Below, one piece after another: positions 26,203 to 34,438 of a DNA stretch of 64,000 nucleotides. Location of the stretch: positions 45,320 through 109,319 of the forward strand of contig DASZXJ010000004.1 in the NCBI GenBank assembly GCA_035545895.1. Direction: 5' to 3'. The translations under genes were made by a program, and so were the position numbers. The notes under the pieces were generated by a model. The model did no database searches. It saw only the letters and a program-made list of their open reading frames with translations, and was not told the DNA's origin. Origin of the DNA: DASZXJ01 sp035545895 (GTDB lineage Bacteria; Planctomycetota; Phycisphaerae; Tepidisphaerales; Tepidisphaeraceae). Position 1 is the stretch's first letter. Each line of letters opens with the position of its first letter.

Positions 26203-27796
26203 TCGCGCGGGCAGCCTTGTGTCCCGGCATGACCAGCGTGACCAGCGCCTGCCCCGCCGCGCATAAAAGCATTCCGCCGAATACCCAAGTTAATCCATGT
26301 CCAAACATGGAACTGGCCGATTGCAGCACGTCGGGCGCCAGCAGCGAGCGGCTGTGCGGATCAAGTAACGCGCCGGGATTTACACCCGCCTCGCGCAACG
26401 ACCGCATTTGCGACTGCGTGAGGATATTGAACATCATCCCCAGCACGCCGATTCCCACAGCCCCGCCAATCGTGCGGAAGAATTGGATGCTGCTGGTGAC
26501 AATTCCACGCTGCTTCCACTCCACCGCGTCCTGTGCCGCCAGCAAATACGCCATCGATGCCGGACCAAATCCAAAGCCGCTGATCAATAGAACGCCTGTT
26601 AAAATCCAATGCGGCGAGTCGATCATCGCGCACGCGACCAATCCGGTGAAACTAACGATCGTCAGGATCGATCCCAACATCGCGGTCTTGCGAAAACCCC
26701 AGCGCACGACGAGCGGGGCCGCAAAAATGCCGCTGGTCGCCCAAGCCAGCATGACTGGTGTCACCACGCCGGCCGCTGCTGTGGCGCCGCCGCCCTTGGC
26801 TCCTTGAACATACAGCGGAACATACGTATCGAGGCTGAGAAACCCAACGCCCAGCAGACAACTACCCACGAGCGACGGTCCAATGGCGCGATGCATCACC
26901 AGGCTCATCGGTAAAATCGGGTTGGCGGATAGTCGTTCCACACGCACGAACCACGCGGCTGTTCCCAGCGCAATGATGGTCAATCCCAATCCACGAGGCA
27001 AATCCCAACCGTCGGGCCCCAGACGTGAGACAAGCAACAAAAGCGCGGCGCACGAAATCGCCAGCAGCGCCACACCCGGCAGATCAAGATCGACTGAATG
27101 AGGCTTCTCCTTATCATGATATTTCCACGCCAGCACGATCATCCCGATCACACCGAAGGGAAGGTTGACGAAAAAGATGGATCGCCAGCCGAACGTGTTC
27201 ACCAGAAACGCTCCCAGCGCCGGCCCTGCCAGCGAAGCGCTGCCCCAGACGGCGCTAAAGAATCCCTGAATGGTCGCGCGCTCTTCGAGGGTGAAGATGT
27301 CCCCCAGGATGGTTAGGACGACGGGCATGATGCCGCCCGCGCCCAAGCCTTGAAGGCCTCGAAATACGATAAGCTGCCCCATCGTTTTAGATGCAGCCGC
27401 CAGGACCGACGCGATACAAAACAGTCCGATCGCAGTCAGCACGACCTTCTTTCGTCCCACGGCATCCGCCAATCGTCCATACAGAGGCATGCTCACCGTG
27501 CACGCGAGCAGATAAATCGACGCCACCCACGCATAATGCTCCAGGCCATGCAATTCACCGATGATCGTCGGCATGGCGGTGCTGGTAACGGTCATTTCCA
27601 TGGACGCGAGCACCATCACCAGCATCATAGCGGCTGTGACATATCGACGATCCAGCAGACCGGCCGGATGACCGGCTGCAGCCGCCTGCGTTACACCCGG
27701 CGCTGGCTCCCCCGCTGCTGCCAATGCGGAAATTTCCCGCTCCGCGATCGTGCCGCTTCCATGCGGCCCACCCGTCTCCTCAATTTTGCGATCCAC
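26165..27796 (-). CDS. MFS drug:proton antiporter, DHA2/EmrB-QacA type
   Basis: 543 aa from the GTG at 27796, which has a GGAGAGAGG Shine-Dalgarno; a TTG one codon upstream is the only alternative. About 14 hydrophobic helices follow a 45-residue cytoplasmic N-terminus. Family motifs are TSTAMPTIIGELHGLEHYAW, the motif-A loop GRLADAVGRKKVV, FRGLQGLGAGGIMPVVLTIL (with motif C-like glycines) and GWRSIFFVNLPFGVIG. Members export drugs or amphiphilic compounds using the proton gradient. No TetR/MarR regulator or HlyD/TolC partner is adjacent. The gene is convergent with GH28 and divergent from fabI. Confidence 0.9.
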   Translation of the reverse strand: MDRKIEETGGPHGSGTIAEREISALAAAGEPAPGVTQAAAAGHPAGLLDRRYVTAAMMLVMVLASMEMTVTSTAMPTIIGELHGLEHYAWVASIYLLACTVSMPLYGRLADAVGRKKVVLTAIGLFCIASVLAAASKTMGQLIVFRGLQGLGAGGIMPVVLTILGDIFTLEERATIQGFFSAVWGSASLAGPALGAFLVNTFGWRSIFFVNLPFGVIGMIVLAWKYHDKEKPHSVDLDLPGVALLAISCAALLLLVSRLGPDGWDLPRGLGLTIIALGTAAWFVRVERLSANPILPMSLVMHRAIGPSLVGSCLLGVGFLSLDTYVPLYVQGAKGGGATAAAGVVTPVMLAWATSGIFAAPLVVRWGFRKTAMLGSILTIVSFTGLVACAMIDSPHWILTGVLLISGFGFGPASMAYLLAAQDAVEWKQRGIVTSSIQFFRTIGGAVGIGVLGMMFNILTQSQMRSLREAGVNPGALLDPHSRSLLAPDVLQSASSMFGHGLTWVFGGMLLCAAGQALVTLVMPGHKAARAITAAEVMEGMSG

Positions 27797-27952
27797 CAAA
27801 AACCTCTCTCCTCAAAAAAATCAGTCTGACATCATAGGCGCCGCAAACCGGATGGCGACCCCTAGCGACCGCAGCCCATCCCCACTATCCTGTTTACCTC
27901 GTTTAGCCGCGGCCCACGGGCCGCGCGGTTGTTCAATTAGGAGAAATGAACC

Positions 27953-28747
27953 ATGGGCCTGCTCGATGGAAAAAAAGGATTGATTCTGAACATTGCCAAT
28001 GACCGAAGCATCGCCACGCACATCGCCATCAACTGCGTCAAACAGGGCGCGACCTGCGGCTACGGATTCTTTCCCATGGGCGATCCCATCAAAAGCGAAC
28101 GCCGCGTCCGCAAGGCCATGGAAGAAGGCGGCTTTGGCGACTCGTGGCTTGCCGCTTGCGATGTTACCAACGACCAGTCCATCGAATCGTTCTTCGCCGG
28201 CGCCAAGGAAAAGTTCGGCACGATCGATTTCCTCGTCCATAGCCTGGCGTTCGCCAACCGCGAATACCTCAAAGCCGAATGGGGCAATTTCACCTCCACT
28301 CCACGCGATGTTTACGCCCAGGCCGTTGATACCAGTGCATATAGCCTGCTCGCGTTGACCCGCGCTGCGGTTCCACTCATGCCCAACGGCGGCACGATCA
28401 TTGCCATGACTTATCTGGGCGCGGAAAAAGTAATCCCAGGCTACAACGTCATGGGCGTCGCCAAGGCCGCGCTCGAATGCACCGCACGTTATCTCGCAGC
28501 CGACCTGGGTGTAAAGAAAATTCGAGTGAATACACTTTCAGCCGGCCCGGTCCGAACGCTCAGCGCCATGGCCGTGGGAAAAATCGATGACATGTTCGCC
28601 CATACCGAGAAGAAAGCCCCGCTTCAGCGCAACATCGAAGGCGACGAAGTCGGCCGCACAGCCGTCTACCTGCTCAGCGATCTCTCCAGCGGTGTCACCG
28701 GCGAAAACATCTATGTTGACTGCGGTTTCAATACCGTGGGTTTGTAG
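27953..28747 (+). CDS. fabI: Enoyl-[acyl-carrier-protein] reductase
   Basis: 264 aa, a short-chain dehydrogenase of the FabI class, which reduces the enoyl-ACP double bond in each round of fatty-acid elongation. The N-terminal nucleotide loop reads GLILNIANDRSIATHIA (the FabI version of the Rossmann motif). The active site is TYLGAEKVIPGYNVMGVAK, with the Y-x6-K pair (YNVMGVAK). The C-terminus has RVNTLSAGPVRTLSAM and the substrate-loop region, and ends VTGENIYVDCGFNTVGL. The Shine-Dalgarno AGGAGAAATGAACC is clear. A GC-rich palindrome (GCGGCCCACGGGCCGC, 27909-27924) lies 28 bp upstream of the start. Confidence 0.93.
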   Translation: MGLLDGKKGLILNIANDRSIATHIAINCVKQGATCGYGFFPMGDPIKSERRVRKAMEEGGFGDSWLAACDVTNDQSIESFFAGAKEKFGTIDFLVHSLAFANREYLKAEWGNFTSTPRDVYAQAVDTSAYSLLALTRAAVPLMPNGGTIIAMTYLGAEKVIPGYNVMGVAKAALECTARYLAADLGVKKIRVNTLSAGPVRTLSAMAVGKIDDMFAHTEKKAPLQRNIEGDEVGRTAVYLLSDLSSGVTGENIYVDCGFNTVGL

Positions 28748-28754
28748 GATTAAA

Positions 28755-28807
28755 CAGCAGGCGGCAGGCAGCGGGCAGCAGGCAGCTTCCAGTACGCAGC
28801 GGGCAGT
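28755..28807 (+). repeat. Heptamer tandem array (CAGCAGG/CAGCGGG type)
   Basis: Units CAGCAGG, CGGCAGG, CAGCGGG and CAGCAGG follow in phase, then a diverged stretch and a further CAGCGGGCAG. Only one orientation is present. It begins 8 bp after the fabI stop, ahead of tRNA-Gly. Confidence 0.75.
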
Positions 28808-28841
28808 AATATTGACTATTTCCTCTTCCCGGAGTGCCCAC

Positions 28842-28871
28842 TTGCCCCTCGCCCCTTTTGTGATGTATTAT
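28842..28871 (+). promoter_or_regulatory. Candidate sigma70 promoter for tRNA-Gly
   Basis: TTGCCC (28842-28847), an 18-bp spacer and TATTAT (28866-28871); the tRNA starts 12 bp after the -10 box. Confidence 0.5.
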
Positions 28872-28883
28872 GTCTGTCCCAAC

Positions 28884-28955
28884 GCGGGTGTAGCTCAGTG
28901 GTAGAGCGTCACGTTGCCAACGTGAATGTCGAGGGTTCGACCCCCTTCACCCGCT
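28884..28955 (+). tRNA. tRNA-Gly (anticodon GCC)
   Basis: A 72-nt cloverleaf. The acceptor GCGGGTG pairs fully with CACCCGC and the discriminator is T. The D-arm is GCTC...GAGC, the anticodon loop carries GCC within TCACGTTGCCAACGTGA, and the T-arm is GAGGGTTCGACCCCC. No CCA end is encoded. Confidence 0.97.
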
Positions 28956-29062
28956 TTTTCTTCCCAGATAAGCACTTACAAACGCATATTCTCCCTATGA
29001 AGTGAGAGTGTTAGACCCGCCCGGCAACGTGCCAAAAGCGTGAGGGTTAATAGGGTGATTCA

Positions 29063-30307
29063 ATGATTCTCACGCCTCAAGAACGGTTGATGCTCCGGGC
29101 GGCGATCGCGAGTTGTTCGTCGCGTATGAGAACAAAACTGAGCCGGATTTTCACTCCCAAATCAAAACAATCCGACAAGCCAAATGATGTGCGATTGCCT
29201 TGGTTACCCTTATGCGAACCATCGATTGGCAATCGAGAATTCTCGCAGCTCATTGATGCGCTGCTGAACGGGTGGAACAATAAATCGCACGTCACGCGTT
29301 TTGAGCAGAATATCGCAAGATATACCGGATCGCATTTCGCGATGGCGACTTCAAGTTGTACAGGTGCCCTTCATATGGCGATGCGTGCGTTGGGCCTGGG
29401 TCCTGGAGATGAAGTGATTGTGCCGGAAACGACGTGGGTGGCGACCGCCGCCGCCGTGGTGTACTGCGGAGCCACGCCAATCCTGGTGGACGTCGATCCA
29501 ACGACCTGGTGCATGGATCCAGCCAGCGCCGGACGGGCGATCAATGCCAAGACCAAAGCCATTTTACCCGTCCATCAGTGTGGAACGCCGGCTGATATTT
29601 CCGCGATTCTTTCATTGGCGAAAGAGCATGATCTGTACGTGATCGAAGATGCCGCCGCTGCCATAGGATCGACCATCGCGGGCAAACAGGTGGGCACATT
29701 CGGGGACGCCGGCGCTTTCAGCTTTCATTCCACCAAAATGCTGACCACTGGTGAAGGCGGCATGCTCGTCACCAACGACGAACAGTTATTCGAAAGAGTT
29801 TCGTCAATCGCCCGGCACGGACAGGACCCGAAGAATCCGTGGCGGGCGATGGAATTCGGCGTGAATTACAAAATGTCTCACCTCCAGGCCGCTGTCGGAC
29901 TTGGGCAACTCGAACGCATCGAAGAATTGGTGGATAAAAAGCGCGCCATTCATGGCTGGTACGAATCAGAACTCGGCAATATCGAAGGAATTACGCTGCT
30001 TCGGCAGACGCCGGGAACTGCGAGCAATTACTGGCTGAATGCCGCCATGCTGGATGATGATATCGATCGAAATCGGGTGATTGAGCTTTTGAAATCGGAC
30101 GGAATCGACGGTCAGCCCGCGGCTGTGCCGCTAAGTTCGTTGCCGATGTTTACATCGCATGAAACCTCCAATCCGGTTGCATATCGCATTGCCAAACAAG
30201 GCATCCTGTTGCCAAGCAGCACGCAATTGGGTGAGCGCGACATTCGCCGGGTTTGCTCGTCTCTAACACGCGCTCTGGCAAACGATACAATTCATAAAAT
30301 TGTCTAA
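29063..30307 (+). CDS. DegT/DnrJ/EryC1/StrS-family PLP aminotransferase
   Basis: 414 aa. It is a fold-I sugar-aminotransferase-type enzyme. Visible are the conserved SIGNREFSQLIDAL, the FAMATSSCTGALHMAMRALG cofactor pocket, DEVIVPETTWVATAAAVVYC, PVHQCGTPAD, IEDAAAAIGS with the PLP-pyridine aspartate, and the PLP lysine in AFSFHSTKMLTTGEGGM, with GVNYKMSHLQAAVGLGQLER further on. Family members aminate nucleotide-linked keto-sugars for glycans or antibiotics. An unusual basic/polar N-terminal extension of about 45 residues precedes the domain. It stands 109 bp upstream of the two small RiPP-like genes; whether it belongs with them is unknown. Confidence 0.9.
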   Translation: MILTPQERLMLRAAIASCSSRMRTKLSRIFTPKSKQSDKPNDVRLPWLPLCEPSIGNREFSQLIDALLNGWNNKSHVTRFEQNIARYTGSHFAMATSSCTGALHMAMRALGLGPGDEVIVPETTWVATAAAVVYCGATPILVDVDPTTWCMDPASAGRAINAKTKAILPVHQCGTPADISAILSLAKEHDLYVIEDAAAAIGSTIAGKQVGTFGDAGAFSFHSTKMLTTGEGGMLVTNDEQLFERVSSIARHGQDPKNPWRAMEFGVNYKMSHLQAAVGLGQLERIEELVDKKRAIHGWYESELGNIEGITLLRQTPGTASNYWLNAAMLDDDIDRNRVIELLKSDGIDGQPAAVPLSSLPMFTSHETSNPVAYRIAKQGILLPSSTQLGERDIRRVCSSLTRALANDTIHKIV

Positions 30308-30345
30308 ATTTAATGGATTGGTTCCTAAAATTGATGAGTTCATGG

Positions 30346-30373
30346 TTGACGAAAACATAGCGTCCGATAAGCT
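30346..30373 (+). promoter_or_regulatory. Candidate promoter for the lasso-leader peptide genes
   Basis: TTGACG (30346-30351), a 16-bp spacer and TAAGCT (30368-30373), 44 bp upstream of the first small start codon. The -35 box is strong and the -10 box weak. Confidence 0.4.
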
Positions 30374-30416
30374 GCGTTTGGTTACTTCGATCTTGGTCTT
30401 TTAAGGAAGGAAGTTT

Positions 30417-30554
30417 ATGAAAAACAAATCCGAACGGGTCCAGGAAGTTCAGTCAGATCGCAAGCCATATGCCCGCCCTCAGCTTGTTAAGCATGGCAAC
30501 GTCGAAACGCAGACGCAGTTGGTTGCTCCCAGCCCTTCGCAACAGCAGCAGTAA
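30417..30554 (+). CDS. Small peptide with lasso-type RiPP leader motif (peptide 1)
   Basis: 45 aa with a strong Shine-Dalgarno (AAGGAAGGAAGTTT then ATG). A charged N-terminus (MKNKSERVQEVQSDRK) is followed by YARPQLVKHGNVETQTQ. This matches the lasso-peptide leader pattern Y-x2-P-x-L-x3-G-x3-x-x-T, which is bound by the PqqD-like RRE domain of maturation enzymes. The remaining tail is LVAPSPSQQQQ. It has no Asp or Glu, so it cannot make the isopeptide ring of a classical lasso peptide. A homologous gene follows 251 bp downstream. Being a real gene is supported by the paralogue, the ribosome binding site and the shared motif; the product's fate is unknown. Confidence 0.7.
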   Translation: MKNKSERVQEVQSDRKPYARPQLVKHGNVETQTQLVAPSPSQQQQ

Positions 30555-30805
30555 ATCCTGCGGAGTATTGCAGGCATAAGCCATCGCGTTTTTGAGGTTG
30601 GTCCACAACACAGGGCGCCATTGTGCGCACTCTGATGTTGTTAGGGGAATCCGCCGGCATAAACCGCACCTTCTGCACAGGCTGAACCCGCGCCGGCGAG
30701 TTTGACACTCAGTTTCACTGGCCGCGCGCAGAACACGTTGTAGAGTATCCGTACACCTCGCCAACCCCGATCAAAGTCATCGGGCAACATGGAAAGGAAA
30801 CGGCT

Positions 30806-30946
30806 ATGAGCAACGTACAGGTCGAAGCGAAGTCGGAAAAGAAGTCCTACGCCCGTCCCCAGCTCGTGAAGGTTGGCGGCGTTGAAACCCTCACGCAAAC
30901 TTCCAACTACAATGACTGCGGTCCTTCGCAGATCGTCTACAAATAA
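30806..30946 (+). CDS. Small peptide with lasso-type RiPP leader motif (peptide 2)
   Basis: 46 aa. Shine-Dalgarno GGAAAGGAAACGGCT precedes the ATG. The leader YARPQLVKVGGVETLTQ is nearly identical to peptide 1 and is the better match to the lasso leader consensus, including the LT pair. The tail is TSNYNDCGPSQIVYK, with one Cys, one Asp and an aromatic near the end. If cleavage follows the usual T(-2) rule, the Asp would be residue 6 of the core, not 7-9, so a canonical lasso ring is doubtful. A strong rho-independent-type hairpin follows 23 bp after the stop. No B/C maturation genes (transglutaminase-like protease, asparagine-synthetase-like cyclase) occur in the window. Confidence 0.75.
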   Translation: MSNVQVEAKSEKKSYARPQLVKVGGVETLTQTSNYNDCGPSQIVYK

Positions 30947-30969
30947 TTTAGACGGACAATTGGGAAACC

Positions 30970-31009
30970 AAGACATGGCGAACATCGATTCGCCATGTCT
31001 TTTCTGTTT
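30970..31009 (+). terminator. Rho-independent terminator after the small peptide genes
   Basis: A perfect 13-bp stem, AAGACATGGCGAA / TTCGCCATGTCTT, with a 6-nt loop, is followed by TTCTGTTT on the plus strand. It may also serve the convergent flavin reductase gene, but the minus-strand tail is less T-rich. Confidence 0.8.
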
Positions 31010-31523
31010 AATAGTGGAATCCGCTGCCGCGCTGATGGGCGAAGGCGGTGCCCTCTCGCAACATTTCGCCGGCGGTGATTTTTGCGATAAACAGGTCGTG
31101 ATCGCCGCCGAAATCGTGCACGCCTGATAGTTCGCAATCGAGATATCCCAGCGAATCGAGAAGGATTGGAATTCCGCTGGGCGCGGGTCGAATACTCACG
31201 CCTTGAAATGCATCTTCATCTGGTTTCAAGCGAGCGTAATACTTCATCAAGGTTTTGTCGTCGCTCGGCAGAATTGAAATCGCGAGTCGGTTGCTCGCGC
31301 GAATCATTTCACCGATCGGGCGACCCTTGGCCAGGGCAATTGAAAGGGAGGGTGGATCGAAACTGGCTTGCTGCACCCATGATGCCATGATCGCTGCGGT
31401 ATGGTCGTTGTGGCGGGCGGTGAGGATATACACTCCGCTGGGAACGCGGCCCAGGGGTTTGGCAATTTGGGATTTCTGGTCGTCGGTCATATGAACGCAC
31501 CCCTGCGGGCCGCCGCTAAACAT
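31008..31523 (-). CDS. Flavin reductase-like FMN-binding protein
   Basis: 171 aa. A flavin-reductase-like split-barrel domain covers the protein: LGRVPSGVYILTARHNDHTA, IMASWVQQASFDPPSLSIAL, RASNRLAISILPS, YLDCELSGVHDFGGDHDLFIAKI. Relatives reduce FMN with NAD(P)H, supply reduced flavin to a partner oxygenase, or act as simple flavin-binding proteins. The start lies 4 bp beyond the UvrD stop, so the two are cotranscribed. An in-frame ATG at 31490 is a possible alternative. It lacks the C-terminal rubredoxin found in some planctomycete versions. Confidence 0.85.
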   Translation of the reverse strand: MFSGGPQGCVHMTDDQKSQIAKPLGRVPSGVYILTARHNDHTAAIMASWVQQASFDPPSLSIALAKGRPIGEMIRASNRLAISILPSDDKTLMKYYARLKPDEDAFQGVSIRPAPSGIPILLDSLGYLDCELSGVHDFGGDHDLFIAKITAGEMLREGTAFAHQRGSGFHY

Positions 31524-31527
31524 CGAG

Positions 31528-33714
31528 CTATCCTACGGGTTTAAGTTTGGCGTAAACGAGCATCAGTGTCTTGCGCGCGCCATTTTTGAAATCAACTACC
31601 GCACGCATTTGCTCGCCTGTGCCGGCAATCTCGGCAATTTTACCCACGCCGAACATCGGATGTCTCACCATCTGTCCCTGGTGGAAAGGCGATTCGTCGG
31701 CTTGCGAGTCATCGTCATGCAGATACTGCACATCACGTCCACGGTCAAACTGACGCTGCCCGGTGCGATCGACGACTTCGAGCAATTGCTGAGGCATTTC
31801 CTTTAAGAATGGCGATCGCATCGTCGGACCACTCTGGCCGCGCACCATGCGCCATGCGGCGCTACTAAGGATCAGCCGTTCCTGAGCGCGAGTAATCCCG
31901 ACAAAACAAAGCCGCCGCTCTTCTTCCATGTCATCCGGATTCTCCCGCGCCCGGGCATGGGGCAGACAACCCTCTTCTAGGCCAAGCATCGCGACGACGG
32001 GAAATTCCAGTCCCTTGGCCGCGTGCAGCGTCATCAGCGTGATCGCCCCGCCGCCATCCTTTAATTGATCGACATCGCTGACCAGGCTGACCTGGGCAAG
32101 ATAATCCTGGAGGGTTCCTTCAGGATTTTGTTCATCAAATTCAGCAGCCGAGGTGATCAATTCGTTGACGTTGGCCATTTCCTCCTGCTCATCGCCGCCG
32201 AGCTTTTTCAACATGTCTTCCATGCCGCTGCGTTTGACGACGGCTTCCATGATATCGCGCACTCCGTTGGCTGGCATATTGCGAAGATCCGTAACCAGCT
32301 TAACGAATGATCGCACGCCATTGGCCGCCCGAGACGAGAGACCGCCGATCTCCCCCACTTTTTCCATGGCTGCCAGCAGCGGCATGTTTTGCGAAATCGC
32401 CCATGCCTGGAGTTGGCTCAGCGCACCGTCGCCCACGCCACGGGTGGGCACATTGACGATTCGTTCGAGGTTCACTTCATCAGCCGGGTTGGCAATCACC
32501 CGCAGATATGCCAGCACATCCTTGATCTCCTTGCGACCATAAAACTCAACCCCTCGGGCAATCTGATATGGCATTCTCGCATTAAACAGCGATCGTTCCA
32601 TCAATCGCGAGAGTGAATTCATGCGATAAAAGATCGCCATCTGGTTCCATTCCACGCCTTGATCGTGCAGTTTTCTCAATTCCGCAGCGACGGCTTCGGC
32701 CTCATCGTGTTCATCACGACACAGCAGCAATTTGACGCGATCACCCTGCTGATTCTCCGTCCAAAGGGCTTTTTCCTTGCGCTGCGAATTATTCGCGATC
32801 AGGTCGGAAGCGACGTGCAGGATCGTCTTGGTGGAACGGTAATTCTGTTCCAGCCGAACGATCTTCGCGTCAGGGTAATCCTTTTCGAATTCGAGGATGT
32901 TTTTGATGTCTGCGCCGCGCCACTTATAGATCGATTGATCGGGATCGCCCACGACGCAGATGTTGCGGTGCTTCATCGCCAACGCATGGGCCAGAATATA
33001 TTGCACGTGATTGGTGTCCTGGTATTCATCAATCATCAGGTAAGCAAAGCGGTCCTGAAGCTCCTTAAGCACGTCCGGATGCTCGCGAAACGATAGGGTG
33101 ACACGCAGGAGCAAATCGTCGAAATCCAGTGCGTTGTTCTGATTCAAAAGTTGCTGATACCTAGTGTAAATCCTGGCGACTTTTTGCTGATAAAGGTCCA
33201 CCGCCTGCTGGGCAAATGCCTGTGCGGTGACAAGATGATTTTTGGCGTTGCTGATGGCGCTGTGAACAACGGCGGCCGGATAGACGTCGCTTGAAATATC
33301 GAGCGATTTGATTGCTTCCTTGAGCAGGCGAGTCTGGTCGGACGAATCATAGATCGAAAACCCCGGCGGCAAGTCGATGCGGTCACCATAATGGCGCAAA
33401 ACGCGCATGCACAGCGAATGGAAAGTGCAGATCATGGGGCCATTCTGGTCGAGCCGTCCGAAATCGCGGACCGATCGTCCGCACGCGGCGGCGACACGCT
33501 CTTTCATCTCACCGGCGGCTTTGTTGGTAAACGTAATCCCCAAAATTGAACCGGGCTGAATGCCCTGGGCGATCAAAAACGCCACCCTGCGCGTAATAAC
33601 GCGGGTTTTGCCACTGCCGGCGCCCGCGATAATGAGCAACGGGCCGTCGATGTGAGTAACGGCCTGGCGCTGGGCGTCGGTCAAATCATCCAACAAATGT
33701 TCTTGATCAATCAC
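31528..33714 (-). CDS. UvrD/PcrA-type superfamily 1 DNA helicase
   Basis: 728 aa from GTG 33714 (VIDQEHLLDDLTDAQRQAV). The open frame runs to 33801, but that part contains the terminator of the upstream gene, so the GTG is preferred. All SF1A motifs are visible: Q-motif LTDAQRQAV, Walker A IIAGAGSGKTRVITRR, TFTNKAAGEMKERV, YLMIDEYQDTNHVQ, VGDPDQSIYKWRGAD, LEQNYRSTKTIL, ITLMTLHAAKGLEFPVV and VGITRAQERLILS. A PcrA-type C-terminal Tudor-like tail (GQMVRHPMFGVGKIAEI) is present. It unwinds DNA 3'-5' in nucleotide-excision and mismatch repair. Confidence 0.95.
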   Translation of the reverse strand: MIDQEHLLDDLTDAQRQAVTHIDGPLLIIAGAGSGKTRVITRRVAFLIAQGIQPGSILGITFTNKAAGEMKERVAAACGRSVRDFGRLDQNGPMICTFHSLCMRVLRHYGDRIDLPPGFSIYDSSDQTRLLKEAIKSLDISSDVYPAAVVHSAISNAKNHLVTAQAFAQQAVDLYQQKVARIYTRYQQLLNQNNALDFDDLLLRVTLSFREHPDVLKELQDRFAYLMIDEYQDTNHVQYILAHALAMKHRNICVVGDPDQSIYKWRGADIKNILEFEKDYPDAKIVRLEQNYRSTKTILHVASDLIANNSQRKEKALWTENQQGDRVKLLLCRDEHDEAEAVAAELRKLHDQGVEWNQMAIFYRMNSLSRLMERSLFNARMPYQIARGVEFYGRKEIKDVLAYLRVIANPADEVNLERIVNVPTRGVGDGALSQLQAWAISQNMPLLAAMEKVGEIGGLSSRAANGVRSFVKLVTDLRNMPANGVRDIMEAVVKRSGMEDMLKKLGGDEQEEMANVNELITSAAEFDEQNPEGTLQDYLAQVSLVSDVDQLKDGGGAITLMTLHAAKGLEFPVVAMLGLEEGCLPHARARENPDDMEEERRLCFVGITRAQERLILSSAAWRMVRGQSGPTMRSPFLKEMPQQLLEVVDRTGQRQFDRGRDVQYLHDDDSQADESPFHQGQMVRHPMFGVGKIAEIAGTGEQMRAVVDFKNGARKTLMLVYAKLKPVG

Positions 33715-33755
33715 GGCGGGATAATAGCGGCAAGAAGGCGTATGCTCCAATGCGC

Positions 33756-33793
33756 AAAAAAGAAGACGGAGAGTACGCCATCTCTCCGTCTTC
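33756..33793 (-). terminator. Rho-independent terminator downstream of the DUF488 gene
   Basis: A perfect 12-bp stem GAAGACGGAGAG / CTCTCCGTCTTC with an 8-nt loop is followed on the minus strand by six T residues. It sits between the DUF488 stop (33814) and the UvrD GTG start (33714). Confidence 0.85.
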
Positions 33794-33813
33794 CGATACA
33801 ACGCTCACGCATG

Positions 33814-34185
33814 TCAGTCCGGCTGACGATAGGCTTGCAGCTCAGTGAGATATTCGTAAAGGGCAGTGGCCGAGTTTTGGTTCGGATCATCGCCCTGATG
33901 TATAAGAGTAAAGTTTTCAGTCAGGCCTGCCGTAGCCAAGCGCATCAATCCGCTCTTCCGTTTGCTTTTTCCCAGGTACTCGTGGTATTTGCCACGGAAA
34001 TATTCGTATCCTTCGGGGTGTTCCTGGAACCATCGCCAGATGACGATCGGCGGTTCAATTCCGGATAGCAGGCGATCAACCGCACACCATTCCCGCAAAT
34101 CACGCGTCAGACCGATGGGCTCGACCCAGAGCCTTTGACCATCATCCGGTTCGACCGCATCGAAAAGGTGCTTAATCTTGATCAT
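33814..34185 (-). CDS. DUF488-family protein (YeaO-like)
   Basis: 123 aa. It has the family's EWCAVDRLLSGIEPPIVIWRWFQEHPEGYEYFRGKYHEYL, which parallels YeaO (basic/aromatic, W-F-x-x-x-P spacing), and ends LTENFTLIHQGDDPNQNSA. That is the usual strand of the fold, where the Cys of many relatives is replaced. The biochemical role is unknown. It is monocistronic, with a terminator directly downstream. An inverted repeat (GAGCAATC...GATTGCTC, 34206-34237) lies 20 bp before its start and could be an operator. Confidence 0.7.
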   Translation of the reverse strand: MIKIKHLFDAVEPDDGQRLWVEPIGLTRDLREWCAVDRLLSGIEPPIVIWRWFQEHPEGYEYFRGKYHEYLGKSKRKSGLMRLATAGLTENFTLIHQGDDPNQNSATALYEYLTELQAYRQPD

Positions 34186-34438
34186 TGTTCACCTCATCTG
34201 TTTTTGAGCAATCGGGAAAGCACATACCTGATTGCTCTTTCAATAAATAAGACGATGGAAACATTGTGAAGATTGGACACAAAGTATTTTTTTCTGGCAG
34301 CAGGCGGAGTGCCATTTTTTTCTTCCGTCGCGATCCTGAGGCCGCTATAAGTAAGTCTCCTGAGGGCCGGCTGGGGTCGCTGGGTAGCGTTCGTTCCATT
34401 TCGCCGGTTCCCGGGTGGCAAGTCTGGAGGATTCGTCA

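Noticed and set aside
30417..30946. Calling the small peptides a true lasso-peptide cluster
   Set aside because: Leader motif fits, but no cyclase or protease genes are present and the core sequences do not allow a standard 7-9 residue ring.
33715..33801. N-terminal extension of UvrD from 33801
   Set aside because: The segment contains a strong rho-independent terminator for the preceding gene; GTG 33714 begins the conserved sequence.
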